Below are positions 44,528 through 53,805 of a DNA stretch of 64,000 bases, piece by piece; within the stretch, counting starts at the first letter, position 1, and every line of letters starts with the position of its first letter. Under the pieces are notes generated by a model, which saw nothing but the letters and a program-made list of their open reading frames with translations, did not search any database and was not told the origin of the DNA. The stretch lies in contig NZ_QGLE01000005.1 of NCBI RefSeq assembly GCF_003173035.1, positions 124,001 to 188,000 on the forward strand. The letters are read 5' to 3'. The translations under genes were made by a program, and so were the position numbers. This DNA is from Zavarzinia aquatilis (GTDB lineage: Bacteria; Pseudomonadota; Alphaproteobacteria; Zavarziniales; Zavarziniaceae).

Positions 44528-45145
44528 ATGGGGTCCGCAGACGGGATTCTGGTCCTCGGGATCGGTAACATCCTTTGGGCCGACGAAGGCTTCGGCGTCC
44601 GCGTGGTCGAGGCGCTGGACCGCGATTTCGCGCTGCCCGAAGGGGTCCGCGTGATGGATGGCGGCACCCAGGGGCTCTATCTCCTGCCCCATATCGAAAA
44701 CCTGGACGCGCTGATCATCGTCGATGCCATCGACTATGGCCTTGCGCCCGGCAGTTTCCGCACCCTGCGCGGGGCTGACGTTCCGGCCTTTCTCGGCGCT
44801 CACAAGATGAGCCTGCATCAGACCGGCTTTCAGGATGTGCTGGCGACGGCCCAGCTGATGGACCGCTGCCCGCGCGACCTCGTGCTGATCGGTGTCCAGC
44901 CCGCCGTGCTCGACGATTACGGCGGCGGCCTGACCGATGTCGTCGCCGCCCGGGTGCAGGAAGCGGTCGACGCGGTGCTGGCTGAACTCCGCGATCGCCA
45001 CGGTATCGAGGCGCGACGCCGGGACGAAGCCGGCAGCGGCCTGATCGACCCCCGCCTGTCGCGCGACGCTTACGAGAGCGGCCGGCCCAGCGCGGAGGCG
45101 GCCTGCCGCGTCGGCGATCCCCGCGTGCTGGGCCTCGGCTGCTGA
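44528..45145 (+). CDS. hupD: Hydrogenase maturation endopeptidase HupD
   Basis: 205 residues. GIGNILWADEGFGVRVVEALD carries the first nickel-sensing acid residue, IIVDAIDYG the Asp, and HKMSLHQTGFQDVL the His; this Glu/Asp-Asp-His set recognises nickel in HupL and then cleaves its C-terminal extension after the conserved His. The protein matches HyaD/HupD/HoxM. About 40 C-terminal residues beyond the family core vary. GGAAGGA precedes the ATG. First gene of hupDFGH-hupIJ-hupK-hypAB-hoxA, all closely spaced. Confidence 0.95.
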   Translation: MGSADGILVLGIGNILWADEGFGVRVVEALDRDFALPEGVRVMDGGTQGLYLLPHIENLDALIIVDAIDYGLAPGSFRTLRGADVPAFLGAHKMSLHQTGFQDVLATAQLMDRCPRDLVLIGVQPAVLDDYGGGLTDVVAARVQEAVDAVLAELRDRHGIEARRRDEAGSGLIDPRLSRDAYESGRPSAEAACRVGDPRVLGLGC

Positions 45146-45146
45146 C

Positions 45147-45461
45147 ATGTGTATCGCGACACCCATGCGGCTCGACCGGGTGGAGGGTATCCACGGCCTC
45201 GCCGGGGCCGAGACCATCGACCTCTCGCTGGTGCCGGAAGCCGCCGCCGGTGACTGGGTTCTCGTCTTTCTCGGCGTCGCCCGCCGAGCCCTCGGGGCGG
45301 AGGAGGCGGCGCAGATTCTCGCCGCCCTCGATGGCCTCGCCGCCGTGATGCAGGGCCGCGGCGCCGATTTCGATCATCTCTTCGCCGATCTTGCCGGGCG
45401 CGAGCCCGCATTGCCCCCACACCTCGAAGCGGCGCGCGCCGCTGGACGGAAGGAAGCCTGA
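45147..45461 (+). CDS. hupF: HypC-family chaperone HupF/HoxL
   Basis: 104 residues starting MCIATPMRLDRVEG, with the invariant N-terminal Met-Cys and the GDWVLVFLGVARRALG core of HypC/HupF proteins. HupF (HoxL) is specific to the O2-tolerant membrane hydrogenase and protects or delivers the Fe cofactor to the HupL precursor under oxygen. The C-terminal ~25 residues are longer than in HypC. It begins 2 bp after hupD. Its presence with hypC at 30045 fits separate roles for the two chaperones. Confidence 0.94.
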   Translation: MCIATPMRLDRVEGIHGLAGAETIDLSLVPEAAAGDWVLVFLGVARRALGAEEAAQILAALDGLAAVMQGRGADFDHLFADLAGREPALPPHLEAARAAGRKEA

Positions 45462-45464
45462 GCC

Positions 45465-45881
45465 ATGGCCGAAGCTGCCGCCTTGCCCCCGCTGGTCACC
45501 CGACTGACCGCAGAATTCGGTTATCCCCTGCTGGCGGCGGAAGACGCCGGCCTGCCCGCGCTCAAGGGCGGCGACTGGCTGATTTTCCTGCCCGGCCATG
45601 GCCAGGCCCATGTCGAGACCCTCGACGTCGCGGTGATCCTGCCCGAACTCGTCACCGTCTTCGGTGGCCGGGTGAAGGCGGCGGTCGCCGGCCCGGAACT
45701 CGAAAAGACCCTGCGCCGCCAGCTCGACGGCATCGCGCTGCCGGCCCTCGTCGCCGTGCGCGGTCATGAACTGCTCGGCTCGATTTCGCGCGTGCGCGAC
45801 TGGCACGACTACATCGCCACCATCCGCGCCCTGTTCGAGGGCAAGCGCAGCACGGCCGCCGGTTCGACCGCCATTCAGTGA
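45465..45881 (+). CDS. hupG: Hydrogenase accessory protein HupG/HoxO
   Basis: 138 residues of the thioredoxin-like HupG/HyaE/HoxO family: PGHGQAHVETLDVAVILPELV in the middle and GHELLGSISRVRDWHDY near the end. The Cys pair of true thioredoxins is missing, as in the family. HoxO is needed in O2-tolerant hydrogenase systems, where it chaperones the small subunit during FeS assembly and Tat export. It starts 4 bp after hupF in the maturation operon. Confidence 0.92.
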   Translation: MAEAAALPPLVTRLTAEFGYPLLAAEDAGLPALKGGDWLIFLPGHGQAHVETLDVAVILPELVTVFGGRVKAAVAGPELEKTLRRQLDGIALPALVAVRGHELLGSISRVRDWHDYIATIRALFEGKRSTAAGSTAIQ

Positions 45882-45891
45882 GGGCAGCAGC

Positions 45892-46755
45892 ATGAGCAGC
45901 AATCTGATCGGCATGACCCGGCCCCCCGTCGGCTACGGCCCCGGCAGCCAGCCGTCCGAGGACGAGGAAGGCCTCGAATATCTGTCCATGCCGAAGGACA
46001 TGCAGGTCTATGCCCCGCATGTCCCGTCGGTCGCCGACCCGAGCGCCGTCGTCGCCGGTCTCGGCCGGCTCGACGCGCTGCATGACGGCCTTGTCCGCCA
46101 TACCGCGGCCGCGCCCTTCTCGGTCACGCTCGACGACCTCTCCGGACCCGACCGCGCCCTGATCGACGAGGCGCTGGGCGAGGGCGAGGTCTCGGCCGTC
46201 GTCATCGGCCCGGACGAGCGGATCGAGATCCAGGAGGCGACCCTCGCCGGGGTGTGGCGCCTGCGCCTCCATGGCCGGGGCGGCCGCCTGTCCGAGCGGG
46301 TCGAGGTCGGCGCCTTCCCCCGGGTCGGGGTCGAACGGGCCTTTCCGCCCGCGCGCCGCGATATCGCCGCCCGTCTCGCCGCGCTGCCGCCCGGGGTGAT
46401 CAACGCGCCCGCCGTCCTGGCCGAACTCGACTATCGCAGCCGGGAATGGCGCCCGGGCGTTGCCAGCCATGTCGTCAACCTGTCCCTGCTGCCCCATTCG
46501 CCCGAGGACATGGCCTTCCTCGACGACGTGCTGGGGCAGGGCGCCACCACCATTCTGTCGCGCGGCTATGGCAATTGCCGGCTGACCTCGACCGCGCTCG
46601 CCCATGTCTGGCGGGTGCGCTTCTATAATTCGGTCGACACGCTGATCCTCGACACGATCGAGGTGACCGACCTGCCCGAAGTCGCCTGTGCCGCCATCGA
46701 GGATATCGCCGACAGCGCGGACCGGCTGGGCGACATCATCGAAGCGATCCGCTGA
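45892..46755 (+). CDS. hupH: Hydrogenase accessory protein HupH/HoxQ
   Basis: 287 residues of the HupH/HyaF/HoxQ family: LEYLSMPKDMQVYAPHVP near the start, TLAGVWRLR, PPGVINAPAVLAEL, SYxS-like region RSREWRPG, and the conserved C-terminal ILSRGYGNCRLTSTALAHVW, then VRFYNSVDTLILDTIEV, which ends in the diagnostic Y-N-S segment. HoxQ works with HoxO on the small subunit precursor. The ATG at 45892 is the family start; 11 bp separate it from hupG. Confidence 0.93.
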   Translation: MSSNLIGMTRPPVGYGPGSQPSEDEEGLEYLSMPKDMQVYAPHVPSVADPSAVVAGLGRLDALHDGLVRHTAAAPFSVTLDDLSGPDRALIDEALGEGEVSAVVIGPDERIEIQEATLAGVWRLRLHGRGGRLSERVEVGAFPRVGVERAFPPARRDIAARLAALPPGVINAPAVLAELDYRSREWRPGVASHVVNLSLLPHSPEDMAFLDDVLGQGATTILSRGYGNCRLTSTALAHVWRVRFYNSVDTLILDTIEVTDLPEVACAAIEDIADSADRLGDIIEAIR

Positions 46756-46766
46756 AAGGGGCCGCC

Positions 46767-47573
46767 ATGACCGCGCTGCGTTTCGAAGGCTCCTACCTCG
46801 GCGATGCCACGCGGCTGCCGCCGCGGGCGCGCATGGAATGCAAGATCTGCTGGCACGTCTACGACCCGGCCGAGGGCTGTTCGGTCTGGCAGGTGCCGGC
46901 GGGCACGCCCTTCACCGCCCTGCCGCCCGAATGGCGCTGCCCGGTCTGCGACGGCGAGCGTAACCAGTTCATGCTGCTCGACGACGGCGAACCGGTTCCC
47001 GAGGGCGCGGACGCGCAGGCACGCGCCCTCGCGCCCCGGATCGAGGAGACGTTCCGCGCCATCGCGGCGAAGGACATGGCCGGTGTCCCCGTGGTCAACG
47101 ACAAGCTGGGCGTGAAGGCGGTCGGCTTTCGGGAATGGCAGGGTCAGGCTCTCGGCGTTCTCGTCACACCCTGGTTCATGAACCTCGTGCTGCTGCCCCT
47201 CGACAGTGCGGCCGAGGCGCCGGTGGTCGGGACCAAGCGGCTGGTCGAGTTTCCCTCGGGTCGCTACGAATTCGTCCAGGGCTTCGATGCCCGCCTTGGG
47301 CCGTGGGAAGGCTGCTCGCTGTTCTCGCCCATGTTCGAATTCCCGTCCATGGTCGACGCGGTCGATGTCGCGGCGGCGGTGATGACGGCGCTGTTCGATC
47401 CCGATATTCGCGAAGGTGGCGCCCCGACCGCCGAAATCCGCCAGCGCCGCGAGGCGGAACTGGCGGCGGCGGAAGCGCCAGCGCCCTTGGCTGCGTCCGA
47501 ATTGCCGGTCGAAGCCACGGCCGGGGCCTCGCGCCGGGCGCTGCTGTTCGGCGGCGGAGCCGGAGAGCCGTGA
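46767..47573 (+). CDS. hupJ: Rubredoxin-HupJ fusion (HupI/HoxR + HupJ/HoxT)
   Basis: 268 residues. Residues ~20-75 are a rubredoxin: MECKICWHVYDP (CxxC) and PPEWRCPVCDG (CPxC) bind one iron. From ~85 to 225 is the HupJ/HybE chaperone domain (GVPVVNDKLGVKAVGFREWQ, GVLVTPWFMNLVLLP, YEFVQGFDARLGPWEGCSLFSPMFEF). Many rhizobia encode these as separate hupI and hupJ. The rubredoxin (HoxR) helps build the special proximal cluster of O2-tolerant enzymes, and HupJ is a maturation chaperone. A low-complexity Ala/Pro/Glu tail follows. 11 bp after hupH; overlaps hupK. Confidence 0.93.
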   Translation: MTALRFEGSYLGDATRLPPRARMECKICWHVYDPAEGCSVWQVPAGTPFTALPPEWRCPVCDGERNQFMLLDDGEPVPEGADAQARALAPRIEETFRAIAAKDMAGVPVVNDKLGVKAVGFREWQGQALGVLVTPWFMNLVLLPLDSAAEAPVVGTKRLVEFPSGRYEFVQGFDARLGPWEGCSLFSPMFEFPSMVDAVDVAAAVMTALFDPDIREGGAPTAEIRQRREAELAAAEAPAPLAASELPVEATAGASRRALLFGGGAGEP

Positions 47574-48559
47574 TCGACGCCGGCCTCCTCATCACCCTCG
47601 AGCGGACGGGCGAGGGGATGCGCCCGGTCTTCGAGATGACGCGGGGGGCCGATCCCGGGCGCCTGTTCACGGGGCGTAGCGCGGCGGCCACCGCCGCCCT
47701 GGTGCCTCTCATCTTCAATCTTTGCTCGGCGGCGCAGGAGCGGGCGGCGCGCGGCGCCCTTGGCCTGCCCTGCGCCGGGGGCGAGGCCACCATCCGGCAA
47801 GAGCATTTGCGCGACCATGCGCTCTGCCTCGGCGTGACCTGGCCGGCCCTGCTGGGCGAAGGACCGGACAATGAATTGCTCTCGCTGGTCGCCGATTACG
47901 GCACGGGCCGGGCGTCGGCGGCGGCCTTGCGCGACCATCTCCTGGGCACGCCGATGGATGACGGTCCCCTGACCCTGCCGCGACTCGAGCGTCTGATGGC
48001 CGGCGGGGCGACCGCCTTCCTTCGCCTGCTGGCGGCCGTCCGGACAAGGCTTCGGCCCCATTGGGGCCGGGCGGCCCTGCCGGCGCCATCGCCCGCCGAT
48101 ATCGCCGATCATCTGACCGGACGGCGGGTCGCGCTGCGTGAGACCACGGCGCGCGATGCCGTCGCCGGGCACCCGCTGCTGCGGGCGCTGGAAGCCGGGG
48201 AGGGGCGCAGCCTGTTCGCCCGCATGGTGGCGCGGCTGCTCGATTTCCTGCGTGTGCTCGATCCGGCGGCGGTCTTCGCGCCGGCCTCGCGCCCGCTGCC
48301 CGGCGTCGGCGTCGCGACGGCGGTGCGCGGCCTTGTCGGCCATTTCGCCGAGTTGCGGGACGAGCGCGTCGCGGCCTATCGTCTGGTGACGCCGACCGAC
48401 TGGAACACGGCGCCGGGCGGCATCCTCGCCCAGGTGCTGGCGGCCCTGCCGGCGGCGGGCGATCTGCCCTTCCTGGCCCGGCTGGCGGTGTCCTGCGTGA
48501 ACCCTTGCGTGCCCACCACCATCGCCATAGACGGCGCGAGGTATCCGGCTCATGCATGA
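47570..48559 (+). CDS. hupK: Hydrogenase scaffold-like protein HupK/HoxV
   Basis: 329 residues of the HupK/HoxV family, distant relatives of the large subunit. The C-terminal SCVNPCVPTTIAIDG corresponds to the large-subunit metal motif, but the N-terminal CxxC is missing. YRLVTPTDWNTAPGGILAQ is also reminiscent of HupL. It is thought to serve as an intermediate scaffold for cofactor insertion. Start GTG at 47570, overlapping the upstream stop as GTGA, with GGAG nearby; no ATG suits. hypA overlaps its end by 8 bp. Confidence 0.9.
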   Translation: MIDAGLLITLERTGEGMRPVFEMTRGADPGRLFTGRSAAATAALVPLIFNLCSAAQERAARGALGLPCAGGEATIRQEHLRDHALCLGVTWPALLGEGPDNELLSLVADYGTGRASAAALRDHLLGTPMDDGPLTLPRLERLMAGGATAFLRLLAAVRTRLRPHWGRAALPAPSPADIADHLTGRRVALRETTARDAVAGHPLLRALEAGEGRSLFARMVARLLDFLRVLDPAAVFAPASRPLPGVGVATAVRGLVGHFAELRDERVAAYRLVTPTDWNTAPGGILAQVLAALPAAGDLPFLARLAVSCVNPCVPTTIAIDGARYPAHA

Positions 48560-48889
48560 GATGGCCCTGTGCGAAAGCGTTCTGGCGGCGATCGAGGATT
48601 CGGCCCGCGCGAACAATTTCACCCGGGTGCGCCGGGTCCGGCTGGAAATCGGCCGTTTCGCCGGGGTCGAGGTGCAGGCCCTGCGCTTCGGTTTCGATGT
48701 CGTGACGCGCGGCACCCTGTGCGAGGGCGCCGAACTCGTGGTGCTGGAGCCGCCGGGCAAGGCCTGGTGCTTCGATTGTTCGTCGACGGTCGACCTGCTG
48801 GCGCGGATCGACCCCTGTCCCCAATGCGGCGGCCATCGCCTGCAGCCGGTCAGCGGGGACCAAATGACCATCAAGGATCTGGAGGTGGA

Positions 48890-48893
<4 letters not shown>
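48552..48893 (+). CDS. hypA: Nickel metallochaperone HypA
   Basis: 113 residues starting [16 protein letters not shown]; His2 and Glu3 form the Ni-binding N-terminus. The zinc site is [23 protein letters not shown] (two CxxC motifs). [12 protein letters not shown] is the usual C-terminus. HypA delivers nickel with HypB to the large subunit. It overlaps hupK by 8 bp and hypB by 4 bp in the maturation operon. Confidence 0.96.
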
Positions 48894-49860
<967 letters not shown>

Positions 49861-49861
<1 letters not shown>

Positions 49862-51318
49862 TGGACAGCCGCCCGGTCATCCTGATCGTCGATGACGAAC
49901 CGCGCTCGGTCGAGGTGATCGCGCGCGTCCTCGACGAGGATTTCGAGGTCCTGACCGCCACCGGGGCCGAGGCGGCGCTGCGCCATCTCGAAAACAACTG
50001 GGTGCAGGTCGTGCTGGCGGACCAGCGGATGCCGGATGTCACCGGCGTCGCCCTTCTGGCCCAGGTTCGGGAGCGGTGGCCCGACATCGCCCGCATCCTG
50101 GTGACCGGTTATACCGACCCGGACGACATGATCAGGGCGATCAACGAGGCCGGCATCTATCAGTTCATCGCCAAGCCCTGGCACCCGGACCAGCTGCTGC
50201 TGACCGTGCGCAACGCCGCCCGCCAGTTCCAGCTCCAGCGCGAGCACGACCGGCTGTCGATCGAGATGAAGCTGCTCGGCCCGACGCTGGAAACCCGCCT
50301 CGCCAACCGGCGCGACCGCATCCGTCAGGGCTTCCATTTCGACACGCTGATCCGCGCGACCGGCAGTCCGCTGGACGAGACCTGCCGCGTGGCGGCCCAG
50401 GTCGCGACCTTCGACGTGCCCGTCCTGATCCTCGGCGAGACCGGCACCGGCAAGGAATTGCTGGCGCGCGCCATCCACTATGGCTCCCTGCGCAGCGACC
50501 GGCCGTTCCAGGCGGAAAATTGCGGCGCCATTCCGGACGAATTGCTGGAATCCGAACTCTTCGGCCACAAGCGCGGCGCCTTCACCGGGGCGGTCGCCAA
50601 TCGCGTCGGCCTGCTCGAACAGGCGGATGGCGGCACGGTCTTCCTCGACGAAATCGGCGATGTTTCCCCGGCCTTTCAGGTCAAGCTGCTGCGCTTCCTG
50701 CAGGAAGGCGAAATCCGCCCGGTCGGCTCCAACGAATCCCGTCATGTCAACGTGCGCGTGATCGCCGCCACCCACCGCGACCTTGGCGCCGAGGTGCGGG
50801 CCGGCCGCTTCCGTCAGGATCTTTATTACCGGCTGGCCAGCATGGAATTGCAGGTGCCGCCGCTGCGCGCCCGCCCGGGCGACATCCGCCTGCTGGCCGA
50901 AGTCACCCTGGACCGGCTGTGCACGACCCATGGCAAGGCGGTGAAGGGCCTGACCGAGGATGCTATCGCCTGTCTCGAGGCCTACGACTGGCCGGGTAAC
51001 GTGCGCGAGTTGCAGAACGAGCTGACCCGCGCCCTCGTGCTCGCCGAGCGCGACCGGCTGGGGCCCGAGTGCCTGTCGGCCCGTGTTCTCGCCGGGGCGG
51101 CGCAGCAGGTCGGCGCCGCGCCCATTCCCGGCGCAGACCACGGCCCCCTGCGCGACCGGGTGGAGCGGGTGGAGGCGGCGATCCTGCTCGAGACCCTGCT
51201 GCGCTTCCGCTGGAACAAGAGCAAGGCGGCCAAGGAGCTGGGCCTGTCGCGCGTTGGCCTTCGCGCCAAGCTGGAGCGTTACGGCCTCGCGCCCGGTGGG
51301 GCCACGCGCTCTCACTGA
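49861..51318 (+). CDS. hoxA: Sigma-54-dependent response regulator HoxA/HupR
   Basis: 485 residues: receiver domain (VDDEPRS; phospho-acceptor Asp54 in VLADQRMPD; Lys in FIAKPW), AAA+ domain with Walker A GETGTGKE (192-199), the sigma-54-contacting GAFTG (239-243) and Walker [12 protein letters not shown], then a Fis-type helix-turn-helix ([25 protein letters not shown]). It activates hydrogenase genes in response to H2 through HupUV/HupT; relatives are active when unphosphorylated. GAFTG and the three sigma-54 promoters here show it works with sigma-54, as Ralstonia HoxA does. ATG shares its A with the hypB stop. Confidence 0.96.
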
Positions 51319-51432
51319 CCTCGGCCCGCGTCCTGCAGGCTTGCGGTTTGGCCATCGCGGCTCTATGCGATCAGGTGGACGCGAGGCGCCGGCTGCTCCG
51401 GCATCGGCCCGCCCGATTTCGAGGACCCGTCG

Positions 51433-52287
51433 ATGGCCTGGCGGCTTTGCCTGTCGATTATGCTGATGCTGGCGCTTTCGGCCTGTTCCCGTGACCGACC
51501 GTCCTGGTTCTCGCGGGAGCGCAAGCCGCCGCCGACACTCGTCGTCCCCTTCACCCGTCTGGGGACCGTGCCGGTACTGGCCGGGGCGCCCGTGCTCGTC
51601 GTGCCGACGCAAGGCCTGCCGGCAACCGTCGACGGCCTGCCGATTCGGCTGGCGACAGCGATCGTCGATGCTCTTGTCGCGCGGGACGTGCTGGCCGCCA
51701 CGCGCAGTGCCGGGGCATCGACCTATCTGCTGCAGACCGCTGTCGAAGGCGACAGCCTGCGTGCCCGGATGGTCGGACCCGACGGTCTGGCCATCATCGA
51801 CAAGGCCGTGCCCCTGGACGCGCCTGTCGAGCAGCTCGACCGGGCGGGGCTGGAGCGTCTGGCTGCCGCGGTGGCGTCGGCCATTGTCGCGCTGCCCGAC
51901 GGGGAGGCGACAATGGCGCAGGGCGGCACCCGCGTCCGGGTCGTCGGTGTCGAGGGGGCGCCCGGCGACGGCAATCGGGCGCTTGCTCTCGCGCTCGAGC
52001 GGGATCTTGCGCGTCGGGGGCTCGTTGTCGTCGATGCCGAAGGTCCGGACATCCTGTCGATCCGCGGCCGGGTCGAGGTCACGCGCAAGGAAACCCGGGA
52101 CCATGTCGTGCTGCTGTGGCAGGTCTCGGCGCCGGGCCAAGACGGGGTCGCGACCATCCGGCAGGAAAACGACGTGCCTTCGGGCGCCCTGGACAGCAAG
52201 TGGGGGCTGATCGCGCCGGCCGCCGCCGAAGGGGGCGGCGACGGCATCACCGAGGCGATCTCGGCTTTCGCCGCGCGCGGTCGCTAG
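51433..52287 (+). CDS. Predicted lipoprotein of unknown function
   Basis: 284 residues with a lipoprotein signal (CLSIMLMLALSAC; lipobox LSAC, lipidated Cys18). The rest alternates beta strands (VPVLAGAPVLVVPTQGLP, ATAIVDALVARDVLAATR, TYLLQTAVEGDSLRARMV) in a manner that suggests two repeated domains, each with a helix flanked by strands; the second runs from about residue 165 (TRVRVVGVEGAPGDGNRAL). It resembles lipoproteins that handle envelope glycans only in general architecture. No family recognised. It follows hoxA by 114 bp and its end overlaps the convergent LuxR-type gene by 41 bp. Confidence 0.75.
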   Translation: MAWRLCLSIMLMLALSACSRDRPSWFSRERKPPPTLVVPFTRLGTVPVLAGAPVLVVPTQGLPATVDGLPIRLATAIVDALVARDVLAATRSAGASTYLLQTAVEGDSLRARMVGPDGLAIIDKAVPLDAPVEQLDRAGLERLAAAVASAIVALPDGEATMAQGGTRVRVVGVEGAPGDGNRALALALERDLARRGLVVVDAEGPDILSIRGRVEVTRKETRDHVVLLWQVSAPGQDGVATIRQENDVPSGALDSKWGLIAPAAAEGGGDGITEAISAFAARGR

Positions 52288-53485
52288 CTTTGCCGGTGCC
52301 GGGCGTGTCCGGCTTCGGCTCGTCGCCCTCGGGCTGCCGGCCGAGCAGGAACGACGCACTCGCCAGCATGGTCGCCAGTTCGGCCTGACGCTTTGCCCCG
52401 GTCTTGGCGAAGACGCTGCGCAATTGGGTGCGCAGCGTCTCGCGCGAAACATTGAGCAGGGTCGCCAGATCCTCCAGCGTCTTGCCTTCGGCCAACCCCT
52501 GGGCGACCCGCGCCTCGGCCGGGGTCAGGGCGAACAGCGCCTGAAGAAAGGCGGAGGACGGGGCGCTGAGCGGCCCGACCGGAACCGCCGTCAGCATCGC
52601 CGCGGACGAGGGGAAGAAATCGCGGCGATCATGGGGCAGCGCGATCAGGTGGAGCACCAGCGGCGGCTTGCCCGGGGCGCGAAGCGGCAGGGCCGAGGAT
52701 CGCTCCAGGCTGCCCTCGATGGCGCCGGACAGCGCCAGATCGAAGGCGCGTTGCGCGGTCTCGTCAGCGATGGCGATGCGTCCACTCGGCCGATTGACGG
52801 CGATGGTGGGGCGCAGTGATTCCATCGCCGGATTGACCGCCAGAACCCGGCCATCGCCGTCGAGCACCGCCGCGGGCAGGCCCATGGCTTCAAGGGCATT
52901 CGTCGTCGCCTGTGCCTGCTGCGTGCCGGCCTGCGTCGACAGCACCAGACTGCGCTCGATATGGGGGCGCAGCCGCTCCAGGCTGTGGCGATCGTTCAGG
53001 GTGGGCTGGGATTGTTCGTCGCCGTAGAACAGCCGCAGGACGGCGATTTCACCGTTGGGGAGAGGGAACAGGGCGCCGACGGTTTCCGCGATATGGTCCC
53101 GGGCCAGAACATCGCTGTAAAGCGGGCTGGCGCGACGTTCCTGGTCCGAAAGCAGGTCGCCTTCGCTGAGGAAGCCCGGCAGTTGCTTTTCACGCGCCCG
53201 CGCCAGCCAGGGATCGGAGCGCCACCGGCCGTCGCCGAAAAACACCGACATCAGGGGCTCGATCGTCTCCGACGCCAGCCACCGGACGGAATCGCGAGTC
53301 GCCGTGTAGAGACAGGCCCCCCTGGCCCTATAGGATTCGGATATCTGGCCCAGGATGAAGGCCCAGTGCCGGGCGTCATGCGAGGTGGCATAGATATGCG
53401 CCAGAATCTTGAGAAGTGACTGAACCATCTGCGGTTGTTTTCTGTGGCGATGAAATTCGTGGCGAACCTCTGAATCGGTTGCCAT
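52247..53485 (-). CDS. LuxR-type transcriptional regulator with sensor domain
   Basis: 412 residues. The C-terminal GerE helix-turn-helix is LTPAEARVAQGLAEGKTLEDL, then SRETLRTQLRSVFAKTGAKRQ (about residues 315-370), followed by a disordered basic tail. The long N-terminal half contains a PAS-like segment (PAAVLDGDGRVLAVNPAMESL). It is not a response regulator (no receiver). Start: ATG 53485, or ATG 53428 (MVQSLLKIL), which is nearer to the recognisable fold; neither has a strong ribosome-binding site. A TCACCCG-CGGGTGA dyad lies about 160 bp upstream. Ligand and targets unknown. Confidence 0.85.
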   Translation of the reverse strand: MATDSEVRHEFHRHRKQPQMVQSLLKILAHIYATSHDARHWAFILGQISESYRARGACLYTATRDSVRWLASETIEPLMSVFFGDGRWRSDPWLARAREKQLPGFLSEGDLLSDQERRASPLYSDVLARDHIAETVGALFPLPNGEIAVLRLFYGDEQSQPTLNDRHSLERLRPHIERSLVLSTQAGTQQAQATTNALEAMGLPAAVLDGDGRVLAVNPAMESLRPTIAVNRPSGRIAIADETAQRAFDLALSGAIEGSLERSSALPLRAPGKPPLVLHLIALPHDRRDFFPSSAAMLTAVPVGPLSAPSSAFLQALFALTPAEARVAQGLAEGKTLEDLATLLNVSRETLRTQLRSVFAKTGAKRQAELATMLASASFLLGRQPEGDEPKPDTPGTGKASDRARRKPRSPR

Positions 53486-53805
53486 CTCGCCGGGGCCGTG
53501 CCGCGCTGCCCTTGCGCGACTGCGGAGGCCTGTTCGCGAAGGTGGAAAGCCTTCGCTGCGGTGCCGCGCAGGGGGAACCCGGTCGGAATGGAAACCAAAT
53601 CGAGCGAGTTCGCAATGTGCGGCGGGATTGAAATGGAATCATCACCCGTCCGGGTGACAGACGGTCAGTCTTTGCCTCAAAGCGTTGCGGCGGCGATCTT
53701 TTTCTCAATCGGGCCGCGCCCATGGCGGGCGCTTATGTGCCGATGATCTACCCTGAGGATGGGGGGGCGGGGCGGCGCCCACCGCTACGGGTGGCGCCGT
53801 CCCGC
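53486..53805. other. 320-bp intergenic region
   Basis: No gene is recognised between the LuxR-type gene and the radical SAM gene, both on the minus strand. It holds the dyad TCACCCG-TC-CGGGTGA at 53642-53657 and a 9-bp hairpin with one bulged base (arms within 53774-53798) 8 bp after the radical SAM stop. The hairpin has no T-tract. Confidence 0.6.
53642..53657. promoter_or_regulatory. TCACCCG-TC-CGGGTGA dyad
   Basis: Perfect 7-bp arms with a 2-base centre, about 160 bp upstream of the LuxR-type regulator gene. The position allows autoregulation; nothing else supports a specific protein. Confidence 0.4.

Noticed and set aside
53774-53798. Terminator after the radical SAM gene
   Set aside because: A 9-bp hairpin with a bulge is present, but GC-rich sequence instead of a T-run follows on the minus strand.
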